A stretch of DNA of 64,000 nt from Daphnia carinata. Its lineage: Eukaryota > Arthropoda > Branchiopoda > Diplostraca > Daphniidae. The notes below the pieces were generated by a model that saw nothing but the letters and a program-made list of their open reading frames with translations, was not told where the DNA came from and did not search any database. The position numbers and the translations under genes were made by a program. The stretch spans positions 7,438,971 to 7,502,970 of the forward strand of contig NC_081333.1 of the NCBI RefSeq assembly GCF_022539665.2, read 5' to 3'. Shown in pieces: positions 22,663 to 36,300 of this stretch. Within the stretch, counting starts at the first letter, position 1. Every line of letters starts with the position of its first letter.

Positions 22663-25600
22663 ACATCATCTGCCAGCTGCGTCCCTATGTGTGCTTGTTC
22701 TCGCGTGGACTGCATATAGAAGGCTCACATTAACAGAACGATGAGAAAAAAAAAAATAAAAGTAATAATAAAACAAGGGGGTATATAATGTTTCGATTGT
22801 GCAGAGAAGGTTTCTCCTAGTAGAATGATACCAGAGGCGGGAAAAAAAAATTATATCGTGACTTGCCATCGGAAAACGTGATGGCGTTTCAGCGCCACTG
22901 CCCCTGTGCTGATGACCATGTACATCTCGTGCTATGGCGGTTGATGATTATCTTGCCGTCATTTTGAGTCATTTTCTTCACTTTGTTTTCATTGTGTTTG
23001 ACTCGTTTCTTTTTTGTTCGTTTAGGTGGTGAATAGCTAAGCAGTCGGTACCGTGCAGTCATCGTTCGCTTGATGGAAACGCAGAAAGAAAAGGTTTTCC
23101 TTAACAATTATACATGGATTTTAAATAGCTTGCATTGTTCAACCCAAGATTCATTCCTCCAGAGATACAGCGTGTCCGTCTTTCGATTTTCATTCTTACC
23201 TCGCGAACGGAGCAACAGTGGGCGCGCGTGCAACAGAAACAGAACCGAGCCTGAAGTTCTCGACGACCTCTTTGTACTTCATGGGAGAAAAGAAAATGAA
23301 AACAAAAAAAAAGGGTTTTGCCACGCCAGAAACGTGAACGATTCGCCCCCACATCGGTTCTTTATTGCCCAGGTGAGAATCAAAATTTTTTTTCCTCTCC
23401 TTTTCTTGCTTCGACATTTGTTTTTTAGGATTATATGTATTTTTTAAGGTCTTTTTTTTTTTTTGTGTGTGTGTGTCAAAAACGAAGAGGGTCGAATCGT
23501 TTTTTTACCTTTTTAGTTCCGACCGATCGTGATGTTTTCAAGGCAAAGGATTTTGGATTTTTTTTTGTCCATATTTTTATTTTATTTCGTTTTTGTTTTC
23601 TTTTGGGTGGTGTCTTTGATTTATGACGATGATCAAGACGTAAAAGGAGGGTGGGGGTTGAGGGTAGGTGGGGTGTAACGTAAGGGACGAGGCCAGAGGA
23701 GGAAAGGAATAAAAGAAAAAACGAATGCCGTCAGCGCTGTATAATCTTGACTTTTCAAAGGTATTAATAATAAAAAGGAACTAGTCAGAGACTCTCAGGA
23801 ACAGAGAAAAAGAAATGAACAATCAAGAAAACTGGTGAAGAAGGAGAGCACGGAATGTTTTTGAGGGAGAAAAAAGACAAAAGGAACGTCGATGATCGTT
23901 CCTAAGGCCATGAAATTCATTCGGTGAATGTCCTCTCTGGACAAAACAAAAATTAGAGAAAAGGAAAAGGACGGAAAAAGGATAGATAGCCATAGATAAT
24001 AAAAAACAAAATGTACGTAACTACTAGTATTGCGTTGTGTTTTCGTTCGTGTCTCCATACAATATGTACACAGTGCATTCGATCTCTTATAACGAGTCCC
24101 CAGAAGTAGAAAGCCGGTTTAATCTTCAACCACTCGGGGAACACGAATTGATCTGACGAAATATTTTCTTTCCTTTAAGTAATTCAAGTTCACATTTTTG
24201 TTTGTTTTTTTTTGTTTCGTCATTTTTTGCTTCGTTTCTTTTCATCCTGTCAGGAACATAACGGCACAAAAAGCACGGGGTACTACTATCTGTACGCACC
24301 ATATTGAGTTCAACAGAAATATTGGGTTGTTACGTAAAAAATAAAAGGGGATAAGGTAGTAGCTTTTTAAAAAAAGTTCAACAGTCCACCGGAATTAACA
24401 CACTCGAATTGTACGGTAACTGTAATAACGTATCGGTAACATTAGTGTCTTTTCCGGTACTTTGGCTTTTTTAGTGTGTGCGGACATGTGGAGGCGTAGG
24501 GTCTTTTTTTTTTTTTTTTTTTGGCGTTATGTATTTCATTCGTTGCTTTTGTAACGGAACTCTCGCGTACACATTGGAGTCGTTATTGTTGTGGCTGAGG
24601 ATATAAATTTTTTTCATTTTTCATTTTTTTTTTTTGAAGAAAAACCGTAATGATGAGGGAACGCAATGTCGATTTGGTCACTTCATTTCCCATCGCTGCG
24701 TATTGGGATGAACGCGAACGACGAATGTTTTTACGTCGAACACGACGGCCCGCCGTGCGGGATTCCGTTCGCCCTTTCTCGTATGTCGGCGTGAAATTTG
24801 ATGACCAAAGAATGTTTCGATTGCATCTTTTTTTTTTGTTATTTTTTCGGGGTTTCGAGACATGCGCCCTTTGTTTGTTTGGTTTTTTTTTTTCCTTAGT
24901 GGGTGTGCGACTGTATCTCACTCCGGTATGCGACCACTGTGTCCAAAAAAATTCAGGTTTTTTTTTTAATATTTGCCACCCAATCGAAGCATCAAAATTC
25001 AAAAGGTGAAGCTCGGTCAGAGTCCGATTGAATAACCCGCAAACCGAAGGGGTGGGAATAGAAAACAAAAAATGAATGATAATAATTATTTTGTTTTTCT
25101 TTTCCTTGTGAGGTTTAGTTTTCGTTTTCCAGCGCAGTAACGGTAGAAGTTCAACCAGGTCATTCGGTAAACAAATAAAAATCACCATGACGAATGGTTT
25201 GAGGTGTGTCGTGTTGGGTGATAATTAACACTGCCTGTATCCATTACGCGAATGGGGACAAATGTAGCCTCTGTATTTTTGTGTGTGTGCCTCTTTTTCC
25301 TCTCCTCCTCCTTTTTTTTTTTATGTTCTCCTAGAAAATGAACTACAATTTCCAAGTACTTTTTTTTTTTACGATTTTTTCTCGTGCAATCTTGCACAGA
25401 TGGTCTGCGGTCAAGTTCTCTCTGTCATCTTATTACCCTCTTTCATTGGCATGCTACAAGAATGCTCTCGTTCCGTAGCAATGCAACCACCATCAGTTGT
25501 TTTCTTTTTCCCTATTCGTAAGAACGAACTCTTTTTTTTTTTTGTAATTTTTTCGTTCTTTATTATTTGGCGCTCTTTGCCAACAAGAAAAATGTGATGG

Positions 25601-25783
25601 TCGGCTGGATATAACAAGTCATTCGCCGGACCGACACAAACTTTTTTTTTTTTTGTCCTCTCTTCTTTCCGTTTCTCACTATTTCCCAGCCATTAGTAAA
25701 GTGTTGTTTTATTTATTTTCTTTTTCTTTCTTCCGTCCTTCGAGGAAGATAAGAAGAAAACATTGTGAGTCGTTTTTTTTTTT

Positions 25784-25814
<31 letters not shown>

Positions 25815-28800
25815 CAAAGCCGATGGCCTTCGTCCGTTTCGTCGGTGAAAGTGTTTTCGAATCGGCCGAGCGTATCACCGATCGACTTTGAGTGTCGTCA
25901 ATATTCAGTTTTTAACAGTGCCGTCCGTCCGCCCGCTGTTCAGTTGGTTGAACGCACGGTATGTCATTGCGTTGCGAGCAGCGTAGAAATTTCAATCGGG
26001 ATTACCAGAAGTGACAAGCAAATTATTTCAAAGGCGCGCTGTTGTTTTATTTTCTTTTTCTTTTTCTTTCAAAAAAAAAAAAAAAAAAAAAAAGAAAAAT
26101 AAACCTATGCATATAAAGGAATTGCCCTCTGGTCTCGGCTCCACGGTTCTCTGCCCTCCTGTATTCCTCCCCTCCCGCCGACCACCTGACTGACGACAGA
26201 GGGGGGAAAAAAAACCATGAACGCCAACGGGCACGAATGCTCACCGCGGCAGGGAGCAGCAGCGGGACCGTGTAAGCCCTCCCCTTTCTTCTTTGATAGA
26301 GCTCCCTCTCTCTTTGCCGAAAGCTCATGCTTGAGCCCAAGTTCCGATCAGTCGACTGCCGACCTCTCGTTCGGCGTGGTTGTTGTGTGTCACCTTTGTT
26401 GTTTTGCGTTTTTCTCTCCTTTCAAGAACCTTTATTTCGCGGTTCCCTCCCTTTTTATTTGTTTTCATCGCCATTGTGTGTTGTTTCGAAACGCATGACC
26501 GGAAAAATTTAATCAAAGCGGACGATCGTGCATCTTCGGCGAACCGTGATCGTTTTTTTTAAAAAACTCGTTTTGTGCGTCACACGTTTGAAAAAACAAA
26601 AAAAAAACTTTGTTTGAAATTCGTCATCTTCGTTTGTAGTCCCGTATTGTTTTCAGCTAGAAATCAAACATCTCGTCAAAGAGTCGCAACAGGTATACAT
26701 TTTGCAAGAGACACGTTTCATTATAGCTCGGATAAAAAAAAAAAAAAAAAAAAAGAACTGGTACAACGGTAGTAGTTGCAGGTAATACTGTAGACCTTTT
26801 TTTTTTTTTTTTTTTTTGCAGCAATCCTGTTCGATAAAAGCCGTTTGATAGAGATTGAAGAGATTGTTCTACTCCCAAAACGTCTATTGCGATGACAACG
26901 ACCTGTTCTAGCAAATTGTTATTATTATTTTTTTTTCTTTTTTTCCCTTTTGTTGTTTTCAAGTCGTGATGACGACCTCTTGAACTGGATTCTTCCTCCT
27001 TCTCCCGACTGGGAAACACAATTGAGCGCACCGCAACGATGTTTTTTTGATAATATGTTAGCGACGATTTTTTTTTTTTTTTTTTCTTTTTTCAATGAAG
27101 GTGGGGGGGGGGGGGGCTTTGCAAGTAAAGGCGGCTGAGACCTATCATTGGCAAAAAAAGACGCGGGAGAGATGTTTCTTTTTTGCTGCGGGATAGCAAA
27201 CTCAAACGTTTTTCTCATTTTATTATGTGGAATATTTAAGGAGCTCCGTTTTCGGATGACCATGAAAGGCACCCTTTCTCTCAATAGCTTCCAGCTTTGA
27301 TTTATCCTCTTTAAAAGTTTATTTTATTGCAAAAAATGATAATTTATGCTATCTGTACATCGTAAACCTAGAAGAAGAAGAAGAAGAAAAAAAAAAGGAC
27401 GGAGAGGAAAGACGACAAAGAGATGGAAAAGAGTCGCTCTATGTCTGTGTGCTAAAATCAGATAAACGAGCCCGCGCGCGCGCAATAGATATGCAGATTG
27501 TTCCGTCCCTCGTTTGGCCTTAAATGGACGAACGCAACCTTATTTCTGTGCGTTCTACTTGGCCGTACCGTACCGTCCTGCCTATTTGACGGGTCTCGTT
27601 TGTTATTGTGTGTCACGTAACACATGCTATGTTTAGATAATCAACCGACCAACGGGATCGCTACGTTATTTTTATTTTTTTTTGTTTTCGTTACTATTCG
27701 CTTGATCAAATCACTTTGAAAGTGATTCATTTGCAGGCAGTAGACTATGCCCTGTGAGCGGGACAGGCCGTATGTCTTTTTTTTTTTTTTTTTGAGATTA
27801 TTTTTTTCTTCGTTTCCTCAAAGTAACAGAAGTTGTCGTTGAATAGTCATCGCTCATCCTTCCGTTGCCTCTTGATTTCTCCTAGTAGAGAGAGAGAGAG
27901 AAAAAGACACGAAGAAATCTCATTAACGTCGCCTTTTTCCTGTTCATTTTTGGGAAAAAGAAGGGGGGAAAGGAACAAAAAAAAAAAAGAACCACCGCGA
28001 GAACTAACTCTCCGGGAGGGTCTCTGTCCGTTATTTTTTTCAAAAATTGTTATCCATCTTTTTTTTTTTTTTTTTTTTTTTTTCTTTTGTTCCCTTTCAT
28101 TTTATTTAGTCATGATGATATTCCCCTTTTTTTTTTTCAGAAAGTTTAGAATTTTCAATCAGTAACCACACCCTGTTACCTGGTTCTGGCGATTGTACAT
28201 GTCATCTGAGTACTTGGTTGAAAGCGTACACGAAAAAGAAAAAGGGAATTGTTTTTTTCTTTTATGCAAATTTCTATTTAGAACACTAAATGGGAAAATG
28301 CTACCCCTCCCTCCCCCCTCCTAAAACGTGAACAAGAGTGCTCTTAGCAAAACTCGGTTGTTGAGCAATTGACATGCGCATTACATTTTGCTGAGCCGAT
28401 AGCTGCGTTAGGTAAACGAACCGTTCCGTTTTTTTACCGGCTATTTTTACTTTTATTAGATTTTTTTTTTATTTTTTTTTTTTTGCCATGTGTGTGTGTG
28501 TGGGTTGTTTCGTTGTGTGACAGGAGAAACAAAACAGAAAAAAAAAAATGTTTCTCGTACAATGTGAAACCGCGTGCACTGGAAAACGTTTTTTGCGTTT
28601 TTTACGAGCGGAAGTCGACCATCGAACGAAACAAGTCTCGAGCTTCCGCCCTCGGGATACACACACACACACACACGAAAACTAAAGAATTTTTGCTTTA
28701 AAAAAAAAAAAAAACGAATGAACTGGTCTGCTTGTTTGTGTTTGTTCTATCCGTGCTTTTTATGTCGTTCGCTTCCAATTTCAAGAAGCCAAAGACATGG

Positions 28801-29912
28801 AGAACGAGAGAGAGAGGGAAAAAAACAAATATGGATGTTACAACCAGAGAAAACGAAATTTCGAGTACGGAAATGGACAGATTGTGCAGTACATTGTACT
28901 TGAAAAAAAAAAAAAAAAACCCTGGCAAAAAGGCGAATCATACGTCCAAATGGTTTGAACTTTGTCAGAGCTCATTTTCTAAAGCAAATCAATTTGAAAA
29001 GAAAAATGAAGGGAGAAATAGGCCGGAATGCGTGTCCCTTTTCACATCGGTTAGAAAATGGTTTGACCGATTTTAGAAAGAAAAAAAATTCTCTTTAGAA
29101 TTTGGCCTCTTTTTACTCCAAACCTTTATTTTTGTTGTCCATGTGTGTGTGTGTGTGTGTGTATCTACCGAGTCGAGAATAAGAACACGTAGGATTATCC
29201 CGTTAGGTTGACGTGTGCTGAAATTCTGAAAACGTAGGCTACAGGTATGTGAGAATAACGTTAGAATTCATCTTCCATTCTTTCCATCCACTATGTAGTC
29301 TTTCCACTCGTAGAGTTAACAGTTTGACGGACAGCCTACATTAGATATGGCTGATGATTGATGCTCGCTAGATGCTCGGCACACCCCCTCAAAGATGTCT
29401 CCGGGATGCAAATGTTTCTTTGAGAAGATGAGGTGGGGGGGGGGGGGTATAAAAAGGGAAAGAAAGCTGTCTGACATCTGCTACAAAACGCCTACTTTGC
29501 CGAGTGATTTTCTAATTATTATTTCGAATTATTCTTTTTGAGAACATTTTGCGTGAAAATATCGTTTGCGTTTCGTGAAAAACACGCAGAGACAAAGAAA
29601 CACTTGTGTCCCATTTCTTTCCCGTATACAAATGGGAGATTTTTATTTTTTTGGCTCTTGTATTTTGTCCAGCTGTTTGATTTTTATTTTTATTTTTTTT
29701 TTTTTTTTTGAGAAGCCCTCGAGAGAATCAATGCCAATTAAGGTATTGAATGGACGCCAACCCCTTGCAGCTTTCATTATGGCGTTTGCTTTTAATGACC
29801 ACCCGCGGGATCCGGTTCGTGTGCTATTACATGCAATTGCAGTCGACTAGGCGACCCAACTTATCGCCCCGAGATTCAGAAAAAGTACTGTAAGCATCGA
29901 GCAAACGCGTTT

Positions 29913-29944
<32 letters not shown>

Positions 29945-32900
29945 CATTTTCAATTTGCTGGAACAGCACAAAATGGAGACGGGAGCTCGGACGTGTTTGA
30001 CTATTTACGTCTTGAACGCTGATATGGGCAAATGCCAAAATAGGAAGAATTTTGGCGATGATGACGTTACTGGATTAAAGGACAACTGGATTTAAATAAA
30101 AAAAAAGGGCTACAGAAACGGTTCCGCAAGTTTCTCTATCTGTTGAGTCATGAGTTACAATCGGGCATCACAATATAAGCAGTTTTTACAAGACTTTTCC
30201 TTCCAGCTATCGGGAAGGTTAACTGAAACGATAGTCTTAACTAAAACTGCGCGCACACCCAACTGGTGTGTCTGTGGAAATGTTTGGGAGAAAGGAGATC
30301 AATATCTGATCTTAACCTTTTTTTTTTCTTTCTTTTTTTTTTTTTTTTTTTTTTTCTTGTATTTTACTCAACATTTCTCTTTTAATTTAGTTTTTTTTTT
30401 TTTTTCGTCTATTCTACTTTTACTTATTTTGGTCTTTTGTTTTTTTATTTGTTGCAGCGCCAAGTCGAAATCATTACCCTCTTAACAAATGTTGTGTAAT
30501 ATGTATTCGTGCGGTTTTTGCGTTTGGCCTTCAGCTGGGCAGTGCATGAGAAAATGTTTCCCATTTTTTTTTTTTTTTTTTTTTTTTGTGTAGTAAACAG
30601 CAAATCTCCGCCCAAAATGGAAATTACGTGCAGATTCCCTTTCAGGAACTCTCCCCGAAGCGTTTTTTTTTTTTTGTTTGTATTTTTTTTTTTTTTCCGT
30701 ACTCTCCGGCTGACTTGTTTTTTTTGTTTTTTTTATTATTATTATTTGAGTTTAGTTCTACTTTTTCCGTCTGATTCCCAGTTCTGGGAAACTACCGAAA
30801 GCCACTTGCGAAAAAGAAACAAAAAATAGAAACAAAAAGGGAAAACTTTTAGAAGGATTTCTAAAGAAGCAAAGAAGAAAGAGAGAAATAGTAGGTAGTT
30901 TGTACAAGTCTTTTAGCGAAGCAGCACAGATATTTTTTGAAATGTACGCTATAAGTAAAAAAAAAAAAAACAGAAGGAGGCTAAAAAAAAAAAGAAAAAA
31001 GAACACGAGTTGATAGGTGTTCAATAAAAAGCTGTAAAGCTCTCCATAAATTGCTAGTTGCATGTTGTTCGTGTTCTTTTCACTCCTTTCTTGTGCAATA
31101 TCAAGGTCGAAATCAAGGCGTTCCATATGAGGGCATCTTCCGCCCTGCCGCCATCTACGGTGACGTGTCGGATTAAGTAGCGCATTTATACACGAAATTC
31201 TGACAGAAAAGACTGTTCTTAGCTCGTCTTTCAAATCAAACAACTTTCATTTTTTTTTTTTTCGTATTTTGACGGCCACTAGACACGTTCCATCTTCGCC
31301 CACCGCTGCCCATTCCCGTGAAACACTTCAACAACTCGACAATGTAGCGACACTATTCGCATCACATCATCTATTTATTTTTAATATCAAATGGGAGAAA
31401 GTTTCATTTTTTTTTTTTTTTATTGAAGTGTTGGCTTGTTGACTGTCGTTGCGGGCTCGTTCATCAAGATGCGCACCACCGCTTCATAGTTTTTTTGTTT
31501 GGTGGTTATTTCTAGTGTGAACTGGCCGTCCGATCTAACTGCTTTCGGACGTCATTTCTGGTTTGAAAGTGTTGTGCCATCAAATATTCTAAGCTTGGTT
31601 TCCCCTCCGCATTGTCGGTAAAAAAAAAAAAATAGCACCTATTTAAACCGCAAGATGTGTGAAAGCTTTTTGACTATTTTTTTATGATAATTTTCCAAGT
31701 CAATTTCCTTTTTTTTTTTTTTTTTTTTTCCTAACCGATTGGAAAATGCTGATGTATTCCAAATTTGAGGTTTTCATGGCTCTCTCTAATGATGCATAGC
31801 TCGTCTTTCCACCCTGAAGACAATCAATTTCCTTTTTCCAAGAAAAAAAAAACAAAAACAAAAAACAAAAATTGACAGTGAACTTTGAAGGAGCAGATTG
31901 GCATCGGTCACGATCTTCTAGGCGACTCCCGGGGTTGTTAAAGGAAAAGTGTTTTTTTTTTGTCTGCGAGTATCTCGTGTCCGTGCTCGCACGGGTTACG
32001 GAACAGGAGCGTTGTGAGGTTAGTCGATGCGTGGCAAAGTAGGACACACACACAAAAACTATACGCCTCACTTGTTGTAGAAAGTGACTTGTCTTTTTCT
32101 TTTTTCCTTTTTATTTTGTTCAATTTTGGAGGTTTTTGTTTGACGTTGTTGTTTTGCAACTCTCCTTTTTTTTTTTTTTTTTTTTTTTTGTTTCTGTCTT
32201 TCTTTTCCTTTCGTATGTATTTTTGCGTGTGTGGTTTGCTTGGCGATGGTGGTCCTGCGCCTGTCATTATTGTATGCGTAGGCTACTGCCGCTTGAAAGA
32301 CGGGCTGCACCCATCAGCATATTGTAATGCCGGGCGTCTCCACACATTTTTTTTTTTTCTGTGCCTTTAAAGATTCTTCCACTCACCTCAATCTCAGCTC
32401 ATTCTCAACGCAAGTTCTTTTTTTTTTTTTTTTTTGTTAAGATGAGAAAAAAAAAAAAAAAAAAAAAAAAAGGTAGTCAAACTTTCACTTGGCAGTTGGT
32501 GGCGGGATAGGCCATTTGAAAATTCCTTTGGTGTTTCATCATTTAAAAGAAATCATTGTGCGTGGCACAAAAATTTCTCTCTGCCACCACACAGTCATAA
32601 GTTGAATTTCGTTGTTCATTATTGGGAGGGCCGTATATATACGATCCGCTGTGTTCACCTTAGCTCACCTCGAAACGCGGTATTGGTGTGTGCGCTCGGT
32701 TTTTATTCATTAAGCTCGAAACCACTGCCGCAGAGTGGCTGTTCTTTTCTTTTTGTCTTCCTTTTCGTGTAAAGAAAACGGAAAAAAATTCAGTTTTTCT
32801 TTTTCCGTTTTGTCGACGACATCCACGACCTCTTTGGCTGCATACATTTTTTTTGTGTGTGTGTGTGTGTTTTTTCTTCCTGCTGTGTGTAAGATGCCGG

Positions 32901-33309
32901 ATGCCCAATGGTGTATAAGATAATGCTGCAGCCAGTCGCACTGTGTGGGAAATAAAAGGGGCACAGGGAATGGAACGTCCTGGTGAGCTCACATCCATGG
33001 CGGATAAAGAGAAATTAAAAAGAATTTTCGTGTGTACTCTTTTTTTTTTTTTTTTTGTTTGGAAAAAAAAAAAAAAAAATCTATTCGTTCCTTTTAATGT
33101 ACATGTGGATGTCGTAATTGCGGGAACTGAAGAAGAAGAAGACAAAAAGAAGTTTGCTTAAGAATTAAAATGTCGAGTCCCACGTTTCTTCATTTGTTAT
33201 TGTTGCTCTTGATGTTTTGACTTTTTTTTTTCTTTATTGTTATATTCAGTTGGATTTGAATGTGTTTTTTTTGTTTTTTTTTTTTCTCGTTTTCCCGACG
33301 TGAATTTAG
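22663..33309. other. 10.6-kb gene-poor, T-tract-rich region
   Basis: No protein-like frame was found; the long frames here are Phe- or Lys-rich translations of poly-T and poly-A runs. The region has dozens of 10-25-nt T runs, fewer A runs, G runs at 27103-27116 and 29435-29447, TG repeats at 29142-29162, AC repeats at 28659-28676, a (GAA)n near 27371-27388 and a CG repeat near 27474-27482. By eye T runs outnumber A runs on the plus strand, which would fit introns or 5' leader of the plus-strand PTB gene. Untranslated exons could be hidden here. Confidence 0.5.
29435..29454 (+). promoter_or_regulatory. G13 run followed by a TATA box
   Basis: Thirteen G residues (29435-29447) run directly into TATAAAA (29448-29454). 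It could be a core promoter for a transcript in this gene-poor region, but no coding exon follows and TATA-like words are common in AT-rich DNA. Confidence 0.2.
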
Positions 33310-36300
33310 GAGCTTTAACGTCATGAGCGACATGAAGAGGCTGTTCTACGTGTGGTTCCTCGGCGCCAAAGAATGCCGCGGACTGCGAGGCGATGAATTC
33401 GTTCGGCCCATCGTCCGGTACGTCCATTTTTGTTTTCATTCTATCCTAGCGCGCGTGTGTTTATTTAAATTTTTTGGCGCTTCTAATTACTACCTGACCC
33501 CTCTCCGACACACCCGTCGTAGTCCTTCTAAGGCTCCCTCCGTCTTTTAATTCGATTTTTTTTTTTTTTTTTTTTAAATTACACTCACGAAAGAGAAACA
33601 AAAAGAAAAATAGCAAAACAAACGACCAATCACCTTTTGTTTTTCTATTTTGGCTGCGTCGTGAGGCCCGTGGGACGCATTTTATTCTGTAAATTGTAAA
33701 AAATGAAAGGTGGAAGAGGGGACGTTGAAATTGAAAACTTCCGCGTCTTATTCTCCCCTACCTTATGGCTAGACTTAACGATTCATTTGTTGCAGGAAAG
33801 CCGCCAGAGCTCCAGTGAAATGAGAAGAAAAACGAAAAAAAAAAAATAAAAATAAAAATGGGAATGAACTGAATAATGTAACGAAACGAGAAAAGTCAGT
33901 GTGGGTTTTTTCTTTCTTCAGGGTGTGTATGTACACACACGCGAGTTAGTTACAATCTACGTGGCATAATCGAAATATGTGTTCAAATATTATCATTTGA
34001 GAAGAAAAAAAAAAGAATAGAGAAACAAAACAAATCCGACAGCGTATTTGATACCTCGGGATTTTCACGGGGGTTTCGGGAGGTCGTTGGCTAAACACCT
34101 ATTGGGCACATCATAAAAACATAAGATTATCATTTTTGTTTGCATTTTGTTTTACCGCGAGGGGCTAAAAATCGCGGCGACAACAAAGTGTCTACAGGTA
34201 ATAGACGCTCGTCTAAATATTGGGTGTGTGTATATACACGGAGAAACACTTGACTCGTCATCGATAGCCGAAAGGAACGACGGGGACGTGCAAGTCTTCA
34301 GGGGGGAGATCATAGAAAGAACAAAAAATTAAAAATCCCAACCCAAAGTTCGATGCCCCTGAACGTGAAGACTCCGGTCTTCTTATCTCTTTCTTTCTTT
34401 TTTTTTTTTTTTTCTTCTTCGTGTGTTTTTTTCTATTTTCTTGGACAATTTATTTATATCGAGTCTTTTATCTTCTTTTACCTTCCCAGTTTTTGGTCGT
34501 GGTTGAATTTGTTGTCTCATTTGATGTGGACATATTTACGACCCTGAGTTGAGAAGAGGGAAAAGAAAAAAAGTACGACGAAAGTGTTTGTTGCTGTCCA
34601 GGGCGACCAGGGATAAGTGTTACGTACGCATCATCCTACAAACATATCACCTGTTATCTGTTAGGCTTTGCGACTCTCCAATAAGCTTCGTGTTTCGTTT
34701 CTCTCTTGCCATATAAAGTCTGTGAAAAGAGAGAGAAAGATTTAAAAAAAAAAAAAAAAAAAAATCTAACTTGTTTATGCAACGTGCGATTTGAACATTT
34801 TTGCTTCCTGGTCGACGTTTGCCAGGGTCGTCAAGTATTTTCTCAGCCGAAAAGCTAAATGTATGCCTGTAAAAAAAAATGACATCTATAGCTCACAAGT
34901 CAGTGGTGGCACGATAAAAAGAAGCAAAAGGAAACTTCGTCAAATAAGAAAGAGAGAAATGTAGACCTCCATTTCTACAAGTCCCGAACGGTCGTGATTA
35001 TGCGGTGCGACATGATCCTCCTCTTCTCATTTTCTCTTACAACAGACAGTGAGAAGACGGTTGCTAATCATAGCCGCCGTTGTGTATTTCTTTGTCTTCT
35101 TTCTTTCTTTCTTTTTTTTCGGATATTTTCGTCTTTTTTTTTTTCTTTTTAACGGCCAAGAGAGATATAGGTCTTCCGCTTGTTTCGTTTTGCGTTCCGT
35201 CACGGAATTGATGATCACGGCGAACGTACGACCAGGCAAAAGATGGCCTTGCATTGTTTCCAGTTATACACACGCATTCCGTCTTCTTCTCACTCGCTTC
35301 CAGCAGCAGCTGGAAGAATTTTTTTTTCTTCAAGGCTATAATCACCTACCTCAATAGCCAAAAAAAGAATAAATGTGTTCTTTCGGCAAAAAAAAAAATA
35401 AAAATAAAAATAAAGGAAAATCTTCAGTTAAATGTCTGCATTTCCTTATCTGTTGCGGAAAAAAAAAAAAAAAATAGGATGTACGAAAACAAGAAAAAGA
35501 AGGTCGGGCCTTGAGTCAAGTTTGCTTTTCACCTTTTTGGTAAACCTTGTACGGCCCAGCGATGCAGCCAAGCCAATCACGCATAATTGTTTTTGGCATC
35601 TTCAATCATAGAGCGGGAGATTTTCAAATATTGCGCGTGCAAGCGTGTGATGCAGTTTCGTCTGGCGCGCACGATCGTTTCTCCTCTTCGCACAGTTATT
35701 GGGCTTGAATCATCTCTCTGTCTCACGTCATTCATTCGACGAGGCCAATCAAAATTGTAGACGATCCGCATCGATGATGTTGCCGCATCCCACCGGCTTT
35801 GTTTTCATTTCAACAATTGAAGCGTGTACTGTAACTTTCTTCGCTGTCAATTGTTTTTATTGCGTGTTTTCTAGTATTCTTTTATTTTATTTTATTTTTT
35901 TTAATTCCGTGTGTAAAACACCTGGTGCTCGTTCGATCAGAGTCGTCCCAACAAGTGTTGTTCACTGTCTTGGAAAAAGAAATATGAGGGATCGACACAC
36001 ACACACACACACACACAGATCGTTCACTTTTTTTTTTTTTTTTTTTGTTGAGGTTCCGTGACAATGACATGTTTGACAGCTGGGCAGAATTGATTCCTAT
36101 TGACAGACTTGAACAAGTTATGCAGGAAATACGGAACAATTTATTTATTTATTTATTTTTTTGGGTTTTTTTTTTTTTTTTTCCCTAAGCTGTTTTTTCA
36201 ATTGACATCACGATTTTGGAATGAAATTTGAGTGGGTCGAACGGTCAGTTTAAAAAAAAAAAAAAAAAAAAAACTGGAATGGATGGCCGACAAAAATGCA

